Shown piece after piece: positions 50,074 through 57,146 of a DNA stretch of 64,000 bases; the stretch's first letter is position 1; each line of letters opens with the position of its first letter. The notes under the pieces are model-generated. The model was given only the letters and a program-made list of their open reading frames with translations, did no database searches and had not been told where the DNA came from. A program made the translations under genes and the position numbers. The DNA comes from an uncultured Christensenellaceae bacterium (GTDB lineage Bacteria; Bacillota; Clostridia; Christensenellales; Christensenellaceae): positions 1 through 64,000 of the forward strand of contig CAJUPM010000011.1 of assembly GCA_910588425.1 (NCBI GenBank), written 5' to 3'.

Positions 50074-50631
50074 ATGAAAGAAAATATTGCACTGATTGCA
50101 CAGCGAATTCGGGACTTGCGGGACATTTTGGAAATTTCCGCGGCGGAGATGGCGGAGGCCGTGGGCATGAGCGAGGAAGAATACCTCTCCTATGAGACTG
50201 GGGAAAAGGACTTCTCGTTCAGCTTCCTCTATACCGTGGCAGACAAGTGCGGCGTGGATATTTCGGATTTGCTGATGGGCGAAGGAGCGAAGCTTTCTAT
50301 GTATTCCTGCGTGCGCGCGGGAGAGGGCCTGGAGATGAAGCGCCGCACGGAATACAAATACCAGCACCTCGCTTATCTGTTCAAAAATAAAGTGATGGAG
50401 CCGTTTCTGGTAACGGTGGACCCGAGCGACGTCAACGCGGCGACACATAAGAAGAGCCATATCGGCCAGGAATTCAACTATATTCTGGAGGGCAGCATGA
50501 CGCTGTATATCGGTGAAGAGAGCGAGACGCTTTTTCCGGGCGACGCGATCTATTTCAACTCCAAGTATCCCCACGCGATGCAGGCGGAGGGCGGGAAACC
50601 CTGCCGGTTTTTGGCAATCATTGCAAAATAA
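50074..50631 (+). CDS. XRE-family regulator with cupin domain
   Basis: 185 residues: helix-turn-helix (about 5-62, IAQRIRDLRDILEISAAEMAEAVGMSEEEYLSYETG) and a cupin (about 110-182, KKSHIGQEFNYILEGSMTLYIG and PGDAIYFNSKYPHAM). The architecture is that of the regulator at 8880-9422, but the sequences differ. The cupin probably binds a small ligand. The ATG at 50074 has AAGGAG upstream. It sits behind a T-box and 14 nt before an acyl-CoA ligase gene it may control. Confidence 0.88.
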   Translation: MKENIALIAQRIRDLRDILEISAAEMAEAVGMSEEEYLSYETGEKDFSFSFLYTVADKCGVDISDLLMGEGAKLSMYSCVRAGEGLEMKRRTEYKYQHLAYLFKNKVMEPFLVTVDPSDVNAATHKKSHIGQEFNYILEGSMTLYIGEESETLFPGDAIYFNSKYPHAMQAEGGKPCRFLAIIAK

Positions 50632-50645
50632 GGAAGGCGAGGAAA

Positions 50646-52307
50646 ATGGCTAGAATTTTTGAAAAATACACAAGAGGGCATTACGACAATTATCAGGATT
50701 TCAAGGAAAACTTCCGCATCGATGCGCCGGAGAATTTCAACTTCGCCTACGATGTGATGGATGTTTTGGCAGACGAGCAGCCGGATAAGCGCGCCATGCT
50801 CTGGACCAACGTCGCCGGGGCAGAGCAGACTTTCACGTTTGAGGATTTGCGCGTGCTTTCCAACAAGTGCGCGAATTTCCTGGCCGGCCTTGGCATTCAA
50901 AAGGGCGATATGGTCATGCTGATTTTGCAGCGCAGATATGAATTCTGGGTGAGCATGCTGGCGCTGCACAAAATCGGCGCGGTGGCTATCCCGGCAACGC
51001 ATCTGCTGACCAAGAAAGATATCGTATACCGCAACAATAAGGCGGGGATCAAGGCTATCATCTGCGCGGATACGGCAAACGCCGAGCACTTTATCGACGA
51101 AGCCCAGGCTGAGAGCCCGACGCTGGAGCACAAGATCATGGTGGGTGATCTGCGGCTGCCCGGCTGGATCAGCTTTGGTGAGCAGATGCAGAAGGCTTCG
51201 CCAAAGTGGACGCGGCCATCGGGCGAAGCGGATACCAGGCTTTCGGACCCCATGCTGCTTTTCTTCACCTCGGGCACGACTGGCATGCCAAAGATGGTCA
51301 TGCACAACTATTCCTATGCGCTGGCGCATATCCCGACGGCCGTATTCTGGCATAATGTTCAGCCGGACGGCATTCACCTGACCGTCTCGGATACGGGCTG
51401 GGGCAAATGCCTCTGGGGCAAGTTCTACGGGCAGTGGTTTGCGGAGACGACGGTTTTCGTCTACGATTACGACAAGTTTGTTCCGCCGGAGATGCTGGAA
51501 GTCATCAGCAAATACAAGATCACCACATTCTGCGCGCCGCCGACCATCTACCGCTATTTCATCAAGGAGGATCTCAGCAAATACGATCTCTCCAATCTGG
51601 TTTACGCGACGACGGCTGGGGAAGCGCTGAACCCGGAGGTATTCGACCAGTTCAAGGCGGCGACGGGCATCGATATCAAAGAGGCGTTCGGCCAGACCGA
51701 GACGACCATGCTGCTTGGAAACTTCACCTGCATGAACGGCAGGAAGGGCTCGCTCGGGCGGCCCTGCCCGCTCTACGATGCGGATATCGTGGACGATGAG
51801 GGCAACTCGGTGCGCGCAGGAGAAGTGGGCGAGATCGTCATCCGCACGGATAAAGGCGTGCCCTACGGCATGTTTATGGGATATTACAAAGACCCGGAGC
51901 TGACGCGGCAGGCGTGGCACGACGGCATCTACCGCACGGGCGATTTGGCCTGGAGAGATGAGGAAGGGTACTACTGGTATGTCGGCCGGGCAGACGACGT
52001 CATCAAGAGCTCGGGCTACCGCATCGGGCCCTTCGAGGTGGAGAGTGCGCTGATGGAGCATCCGGCGGTTTTGGAGACGGCCATCACCGGCGTGCCGCAC
52101 CCCGAGCGCGGGCAGGTGATCAAGGCGACGGTCGTCCTGGCGGCGGGGTATGAGCCCAGCGAGGCGCTCAAAAAGGAATTGCAGGATCACGTCAAGCGGA
52201 CGACAGCGCCGTATAAGTATCCGAGGATCGTCGAGTTCGTCACCGAGCTTCCAAAGACCATCAGCGGGAAGATCAAGCGGTTTGAGATCCGCGGGGACAA
52301 GAGATAA
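50646..52307 (+). CDS. AMP-dependent acyl-CoA synthetase
   Basis: 553-residue adenylate-forming ligase that activates a carboxylic acid to its CoA thioester. ATP motif FFTSGTTGMPKMVMHN (about residue 207), FGQTETTM, the hinge GYRIGPFEVESALMEH and the C-terminal lysine block PKTISGKIKR are intact. The overall pattern resembles medium-chain or branched-chain acyl-CoA ligases. It shares the T-box transcript with the XRE-cupin gene. A hairpin without a T run (about 52310-52346) follows. Confidence 0.9.
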   Translation: MARIFEKYTRGHYDNYQDFKENFRIDAPENFNFAYDVMDVLADEQPDKRAMLWTNVAGAEQTFTFEDLRVLSNKCANFLAGLGIQKGDMVMLILQRRYEFWVSMLALHKIGAVAIPATHLLTKKDIVYRNNKAGIKAIICADTANAEHFIDEAQAESPTLEHKIMVGDLRLPGWISFGEQMQKASPKWTRPSGEADTRLSDPMLLFFTSGTTGMPKMVMHNYSYALAHIPTAVFWHNVQPDGIHLTVSDTGWGKCLWGKFYGQWFAETTVFVYDYDKFVPPEMLEVISKYKITTFCAPPTIYRYFIKEDLSKYDLSNLVYATTAGEALNPEVFDQFKAATGIDIKEAFGQTETTMLLGNFTCMNGRKGSLGRPCPLYDADIVDDEGNSVRAGEVGEIVIRTDKGVPYGMFMGYYKDPELTRQAWHDGIYRTGDLAWRDEEGYYWYVGRADDVIKSSGYRIGPFEVESALMEHPAVLETAITGVPHPERGQVIKATVVLAAGYEPSEALKKELQDHVKRTTAPYKYPRIVEFVTELPKTISGKIKRFEIRGDKR

Positions 52308-52460
52308 TGGCAAAGGCCCTTCGCAGAAATGCGAGGGGCTCTTTGCCGCGCGGGAAAAGCTGTTTGCGGGGAGTTTACAGGATTTTTTAGAAAAAAGATG
52401 GAGATGCTGGCGGGAATCTGATATGATAGGGCTTACCGGATGCTGGAACAAGGAGAGGAG

Positions 52461-53006
52461 ATGATATCGTTGATGATTCAGACAGACAGATTGCTCATTC
52501 GGGAGTATGACAAAAAAGATGCGGCAGGGCTGTATGAGATTCTCAAAAACCCGCCGGTGCACTGCTTTATGGATGAAAAACTGAACTCTTTGGAAGAGGC
52601 AGAGAGAGTCATTTTAGAAAAAGGACGCCAAGGCGAACGCTTTGCCGTCTGCCTGGCGGAAACGGATGATCTGATCGGCGAGCTGTTTGCAGATAAAGAA
52701 GGGGAAGATACCTACAGCATCGGCTGGAACTTCAACCTGAAGTTTGGCAAAAAAGGGTATGCAGCAGAAGCCGCCCGGGCGATGATGGATGCGCTGTTTT
52801 GCGCAGATGCCAGAAGAATTTACGCCTATGCAGAGGAGGATAACCTTGCCTCCCGCAGGCTTTGCGAGAAACTGGGTATGCGGCAGGAAGGGCTTTTTCT
52901 CGAGTTTATCTCCTTTGTCAAAGGGGAAGACGGCGCGCCGATTTACGAAAACACATGCCAATATGCCATTTTGAAGAGAGAATGGGAGCAGGCAAACAAA
53001 AAATAG
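52461..53006 (+). CDS. GNAT family N-acetyltransferase, RimJ/RimL type
   Basis: 181 residues. It opens IQTDRLLIREYDKKDAAGLYEIL, typical of the Acetyltransf_3 (RimJ/RimL) group, and the acetyl-CoA site lies in FNLKFGKKGYAAEAARAMM (KKGYA) with ASRRLCEKLGMRQEG as motif B. The target is unknown, perhaps a protein N-terminus or a small molecule. The ATG at 52461 follows AGGAGAGGAG. The yjbQ gene begins 10 nt downstream. Confidence 0.85.
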   Translation: MISLMIQTDRLLIREYDKKDAAGLYEILKNPPVHCFMDEKLNSLEEAERVILEKGRQGERFAVCLAETDDLIGELFADKEGEDTYSIGWNFNLKFGKKGYAAEAARAMMDALFCADARRIYAYAEEDNLASRRLCEKLGMRQEGLFLEFISFVKGEDGAPIYENTCQYAILKREWEQANKK

Positions 53007-53016
53007 GAGGAGTTTT

Positions 53017-53433
53017 ATGAAAAGCTATCGGAAAGTTTTGGAGATGAATTTGCCCACCAGAAGAGGATACCGCAACATCACGCCGCAGGTGGAGCAGGCG
53101 CTCGAAGAGAGCGGGATTTCGGAGGGGCTCGTGCTGGTCAACGCCATGAACATCACGGCCAGCGTTTTCATCAACGACGATGAAAGCGGCCTGCACCAGG
53201 ATTTCGAGACCTGGCTGGAAAAGCTGGCGCCGGAAAAGCCCTACAGCATGTATCACCACAACGGCTATGAGGACAACGCGGATGCGCACTTAAAGCGCAG
53301 CGTCATGGGTCGGGAAGTAGTCGTTGCGGTGACGAATGGGCGGCTGGATTTCGGGACATGGGAGCAGATCTTCTACGGCGAGTTCGACGGCAGGCGCACC
53401 AAGCGCATCATGATCAAGATCATCGGAGAATAG
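53017..53433 (+). CDS. yjbQ: YjbQ family protein (UPF0047)
   Basis: 138 residues of the UPF0047 family, for which a weak thiamine-phosphate synthase activity has been reported. The conserved core ESGISEGLVLVNAMNITASVFIND, HNGYEDNADAHLKRSVMGRE with the metal-binding His residues, and LDFGTWEQIFYGEFDGRR are intact. True physiological role is uncertain. GGAGG precedes the ATG. Confidence 0.88.
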   Translation: MKSYRKVLEMNLPTRRGYRNITPQVEQALEESGISEGLVLVNAMNITASVFINDDESGLHQDFETWLEKLAPEKPYSMYHHNGYEDNADAHLKRSVMGREVVVAVTNGRLDFGTWEQIFYGEFDGRRTKRIMIKIIGE

Positions 53434-53506
53434 CGCGGCGGGCTTTCTAAAAAAGGGAAAAGTTGTTAAGATTTTTATAATAATGCGGGAAAGGCAGGGG
53501 TTTTGC

Positions 53507-53535
53507 TTTCCTTTTGCAGGCCTTTTCGATATAAT
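53507..53535 (+). promoter_or_regulatory. promoter upstream of galU
   Basis: A perfect TATAAT (53530-53535) with a weak -35 TTTCCT 17 nt upstream lies about 30 nt before the galU start. Confidence 0.5.
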
Positions 53536-53567
53536 AGAGGGCGTAACGACGATTCAGGAGGCTACAA

Positions 53568-54437
53568 ATGAAGATCAGAAAAGTTGTCATCCCGGCGGCC
53601 GGGCTCGGGACGCGGTTCCTTCCTGCGACAAAAGCACAGCCCAAGGAAATGCTGCCCATCGTGGATAAGCCGACCATTCAATATATCATGGAAGAGGCAG
53701 TTGCCTCGGGCATCGAGAGCGTCATCATCATCACGGGCCGCAGCAAACGCGCCATCGAGGATCACTTTGACAGCTCCATCGAGCTGGAGCTCGAGCTGGA
53801 GCGCAGCGGGAAAGAGCAGCTTTTGGAGCAGGTGCGCCATATTTCCGATATGGTCAATGTGCACTATATCCGCCAGAAGCACCCAAGAGGCCTGGGACAT
53901 GCCATTTTGTGCGCTAAGGAGTTTGTGGGCAACGAGCCTTTCGGCATCATGCTGGGAGACGTCATCATGGATTCCAAGACGCCGGCACTGCGGCAGCTGA
54001 TGGACGCATATGAGCGGGAGAATGCCAGCGTCATCGGCGTACAGCCGGTGGCACGGGAGGATATTTCCAAATACGGCATCATTCAGCCGGGCGCAGGCGC
54101 GGATGGATTGCACGAGCTGCTGGGCATGGTGGAAAAGCCCAGCCAGCAGGAGGCGCCTTCCAACCTGGCGATTTTGGGGCGCTACGTTCTGACGCCGGAG
54201 ATTTTTGAGATTTTGGAGCATACCGGCCAGGGAAAAGGCGGAGAAATTCAGCTGACAGACGCGCTTTTCACGCTTTTGGGCAGAGAAAAGATGTATGCGC
54301 TGGAGCTGGAAGGAAAGCTCTACGACGTTGGCGATCGGTTTGGGTTTTTGCAGGCGACCTGCGAATTCGCTCTGGGCAGAGACGATTTGAGGGAGCAGTT
54401 TGGCGCATACCTCAAGGAACTGGCGCAGAGAATATGA
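53568..54437 (+). CDS. galU: UTP--glucose-1-phosphate uridylyltransferase
   Basis: 289-residue enzyme making UDP-glucose for cell-wall and glycolipid synthesis. The nucleotide loop VIPAAGLGTRFLPATKAQPKEML (residues 6-28), VDKPTIQYIMEEAV, and the FGIMLGDVIMD and GRYVLTPEIFEIL blocks are typical. AGGAGG precedes the ATG. It is a single gene with a promoter and a terminator; the UDP-glucose may feed the two membrane glycosyltransferases in this window. Confidence 0.95.
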   Translation: MKIRKVVIPAAGLGTRFLPATKAQPKEMLPIVDKPTIQYIMEEAVASGIESVIIITGRSKRAIEDHFDSSIELELELERSGKEQLLEQVRHISDMVNVHYIRQKHPRGLGHAILCAKEFVGNEPFGIMLGDVIMDSKTPALRQLMDAYERENASVIGVQPVAREDISKYGIIQPGAGADGLHELLGMVEKPSQQEAPSNLAILGRYVLTPEIFEILEHTGQGKGGEIQLTDALFTLLGREKMYALELEGKLYDVGDRFGFLQATCEFALGRDDLREQFGAYLKELAQRI

Positions 54438-54450
54438 GAAAAGAAGAGAA

Positions 54451-54480
54451 AAACAGCGCAGCATGAGCTGCGCTGTTTTT
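54451..54480. terminator. terminator after galU
   Basis: AACAGCGCAGC and GCTGCGCTGTT pair around ATGA, followed by T residues. The convergent GNAT gene ends just beyond it. Confidence 0.88.
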
Positions 54481-54933
54481 TTATTGCAATTCCATCCTTT
54501 GGAGAAATTCGCTCGTTCCGGCTTCGATCATGCGCTGGCCGGAAAAGGCGAAACCATGCGCCCCATAAAACTGGATGGCGGCGGTGTTCTTTTCCAGCAC
54601 CCAGAGGAACCTTGCGCCGCACTCGTGCACCGCGAAGCTGAGAAGCTGTGCGCCGATGCCCTGATGCTGGAAAAAATACTCCACATACAGCTCTTTGATT
54701 TGAGCGCCCTGGATATGCACCATGCCTTTGACAAATTCGTCGTCGTAGACCCAGATGTTTTCCAGCTTTTCCGGACTGCCGAGATATTCATTCGCCAGGG
54801 GAAGCACCTGCATCTGGCCAAAGGAGACGGCGTCGTTCTGAAAAATAGGGCGGTAGGCCACTCGTTTGGCAAAAATCAGGATTTCTGCCAAACGGGAAGC
54901 ATCCTTCGGGGCTGCCCTTCTAATCTGCTTCAT
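54481..54933 (-). CDS. GNAT family N-acetyltransferase
   Basis: 150 residues. The acetyl-CoA core reads IKELYVEYFFQHQGIGAQLLSFA (HQGIGA) and AIQFYGAHGFAFSG is motif B. The start RRAAPKDASRLAEILIFAKRVAYRPIF resembles a clostridial GNAT group of unknown target. The ATG at 54933 follows GGAGG; the earlier ATG at 54948 sits before it. It converges on galU. Confidence 0.83.
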   Translation of the reverse strand: MKQIRRAAPKDASRLAEILIFAKRVAYRPIFQNDAVSFGQMQVLPLANEYLGSPEKLENIWVYDDEFVKGMVHIQGAQIKELYVEYFFQHQGIGAQLLSFAVHECGARFLWVLEKNTAAIQFYGAHGFAFSGQRMIEAGTSEFLQRMELQ

Positions 54934-55074
54934 AAAACCTCCGATCATTGGAGCGGGATGCCGTTATTATAGCATTTTGCGGGGCGGAACGGCAAGGCCG
55001 GGTGGGAGAGAGCAGAGCAGTTTGGAGGCGCGCGCCTGTTCATAAATAATTCATAAAAAAATGGGCAAAAATAA

Positions 55075-55103
55075 TTGACAGGACAAGAGGAAGAGATTAT
55101 GAT
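55075..55103 (+). promoter_or_regulatory. promoter of the ctsR operon
   Basis: A perfect TTGACA (55075-55080) and TATGAT (55098-55103) are 17 nt apart. Confidence 0.85.
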
Positions 55104-55114
55104 AGAACTATAAA

Positions 55115-55131
55115 AGTCAAAGAAAGTCAAA
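55115..55131 (+). promoter_or_regulatory. CtsR operator
   Basis: AGTCAAA-GAA-AGTCAAA is a tandem heptamer that matches the CtsR consensus RGTCAAA-NAN-RGTCAAA at every position. It lies at the transcription start of the operon, so CtsR represses its own synthesis and that of ClpC. Confidence 0.93.
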
Positions 55132-55152
55132 GACAAAAAGGAGGCGAAAGGA

Positions 55153-55617
55153 ATGGCGGTTCTAAGCGACAGCATCGAACAGTTCATCAAATCGCTGATG
55201 GATGAATACGACGAGATGATCGAGATACAGAGAAATGAATTGGCGGATTATTTTTCCTGCGCGCCTTCCCAGATCAACTATGTTTTGGCGACGCGCTTTT
55301 CCCCCGAAAAAGGCTATCTCATTGAGAGCCGGCGGGGCGGCGGCGGGTATATCAAGCTGGTCAAGATTAACCCGGACAAAAGCGAACACATTCTCTCTCT
55401 GATTTCCGAAAAGCTCAAGAGCGGGAGCATCTCCAAAAAAGATGCCGGAGAGCTGATTGCGGGCCTTGGAGAGATGGGGCTGATCGAGGAAAAACAGGAA
55501 AAGCTGATGGCGGCGGCGATTTCAGACAAAGCCATCCATATACCGAGCAATATCAGGGATAATCTGCGGGCGAGCATTTTGAAGGAAATGCTGCTCAGCA
55601 TTTTGGGGGAGGATTAA
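55153..55617 (+). CDS. ctsR: transcriptional repressor CtsR
   Basis: 154-residue heat-shock repressor. The N-terminal winged helix-turn-helix (ADYFSCAPSQINYVLATRFSPEKGYLIESRRGGGGYIKLV, including the tetraglycine-containing wing that senses heat) and the C-terminal dimerisation helices are clear. Under stress McsB phosphorylates or ClpCP removes it, releasing the operon. A perfect operator and promoter are upstream; mcsA follows after 4 nt. Confidence 0.95.
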   Translation: MAVLSDSIEQFIKSLMDEYDEMIEIQRNELADYFSCAPSQINYVLATRFSPEKGYLIESRRGGGGYIKLVKINPDKSEHILSLISEKLKSGSISKKDAGELIAGLGEMGLIEEKQEKLMAAAISDKAIHIPSNIRDNLRASILKEMLLSILGED

Positions 55618-55621
55618 ACGT

Positions 55622-56122
55622 ATGCTTTGCAATGAATGTGGAAAAAACCAGGCGACCGTGCACTCGGTGCAATATATCAACGGAGCAAAGAGCGAGGTGC
55701 ATCTTTGCGCGGAATGCGCGAAGCACCATCCGGAGTTGAACATGAACCTATTCTCGACGGGAGATTTCTTCAAGAGTTTTTTTGACGACTTTATGCAGCT
55801 GCCCGTGCACTCCGGGCAGGGGGCCGTCTGCCAAAGCTGCGGCACCAGTTTCCGGGATTTTCAGCAGAGCGGGCTGTTCGGATGCCCGGATTGCTATGAT
55901 ACCTTCCGGGATGCCGTCATCCCCGTTCTAAAAGGGGCGCATGGCAGTGTTCAACATATTGGAGAAAAGCCGGCGGCCAGCAAGGAAGAGGCAGAAAAGC
56001 GGCGGCATTACTACGAATTAAAAGAGCAGCTTTCCAAAGCCATTGCGGAGGAGAATTTTGAAAAGGCCGCGGAGCTCCGGGATGAGATGAAAGCGATGAA
56101 GATGGAAGAGGAGGGGAAATAA
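55622..56122 (+). CDS. mcsA: McsA, activator of protein arginine kinase
   Basis: 166 residues with two zinc-ribbon units, CNECGKN..HLCAECAKHH near the start and CQSCGTS..GCPDCYDTF (about 61-90), and a C-terminal UVR coiled coil YYELKEQLSKAIAEENFEKAAELRDEMKAMK. McsA binds and activates McsB and delivers it to ClpC. It lies between ctsR and mcsB, the standard order. Confidence 0.94.
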   Translation: MLCNECGKNQATVHSVQYINGAKSEVHLCAECAKHHPELNMNLFSTGDFFKSFFDDFMQLPVHSGQGAVCQSCGTSFRDFQQSGLFGCPDCYDTFRDAVIPVLKGAHGSVQHIGEKPAASKEEAEKRRHYYELKEQLSKAIAEENFEKAAELRDEMKAMKMEEEGK

Positions 56123-56126
56123 CGGC

Positions 56127-57134
56127 ATGGCGATGTGGCTGAAAGACGAAGGGCCGGAAAACGATATTGTCGCCTCCACGAGAGTGCGGCTGGCGCGAAA
56201 CCTGGCAGGAATTCCCTTCCCGCACAGAATTGCGGGAACAGAGCGGGCGGCGGAGATTCAGGCGCCGGTCCGGGCGATGTTTTTGCGGCCGGGGATGGAT
56301 TTTTCCCTGACCGAGATGCGCGCGCTTTCCCCGCTGGAGCGGACGCGCATGGTGGAACAGCATCTGATCAGCCGGGATCTGGCCAAAAGCCCGGATGGGG
56401 CCGTGCTCCTCTCGCCGGATCAGACGGTGGGCATCATGATGATGGAGGAGGATCACTACCGCTTGCAGTGCATCAAGAGCGGGTTTCAGGTGGATGCGGC
56501 GCTGAAGGGCTGCCAGGAGCTGGAGCGCATGCTGGGGGAGAAAGCACAGTATGCGTTTGATGAAGAGCTGGGCTATCTCACTGCTTGCCCGACCAACCTC
56601 GGAACTGGCCTGCGCATTGGCGTGATGATGCACTTAAAAGGGCTTGCGGTTACGGGCGCGCTTGCCGGCATCCTCTCCTCGCTGGGGCAGTTTGGCGCGA
56701 CGGCCAGAGGCATCTACGGAGAGGGGACGGAAGCTAGGGCGGATATGTATCAGATTTCCAACCAGACGACGCTGGGCATCGCGGAAGAGGATATTGCGAA
56801 AAACCTGGTGGCGGTCGTCCGGGAGGTTTTGAAAAAAGAGCGGGAGGCAAGGGAGCGGTTGGCCCGGGAGAACGGGCTGTGGCTAAGGGACAGCGTGATG
56901 CGCTCCTATGGGCTGCTCAAATATGCGGCCAAGATGAACACGCAGGAAGCCATGAGCTGCCTTTCCTTCCTGCTGCTGGGCGTGAGCATGGGGATGATCT
57001 CCTGCTGTTCGCCGGCTGTGCTGGGCAATTTGATGATGGATATCATGCCGGGAATGCTGGGAGGCGAGCAGGGCACGACGGCGGAAGAGCGGGATGTGCG
57101 CCGGGCCCAGATGATACAAAATACCATTTCATAA
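56127..57134 (+). CDS. mcsB: protein arginine kinase McsB
   Basis: 335-residue kinase of the phosphagen-kinase fold that phosphorylates arginines on proteins, marking them for ClpCP. ASTRVRLARNLAGIPFPHR near the start, EEDHYRLQCIKSGFQ, and CPTNLGTGLR with the catalytic Cys (about residue 154) are intact. Length is slightly short of the usual 350. It is followed by clpC after 12 nt. Confidence 0.95.
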   Translation: MAMWLKDEGPENDIVASTRVRLARNLAGIPFPHRIAGTERAAEIQAPVRAMFLRPGMDFSLTEMRALSPLERTRMVEQHLISRDLAKSPDGAVLLSPDQTVGIMMMEEDHYRLQCIKSGFQVDAALKGCQELERMLGEKAQYAFDEELGYLTACPTNLGTGLRIGVMMHLKGLAVTGALAGILSSLGQFGATARGIYGEGTEARADMYQISNQTTLGIAEEDIAKNLVAVVREVLKKEREARERLARENGLWLRDSVMRSYGLLKYAAKMNTQEAMSCLSFLLLGVSMGMISCCSPAVLGNLMMDIMPGMLGGEQGTTAEERDVRRAQMIQNTIS

Positions 57135-57146
57135 TGAGGTGATAGT

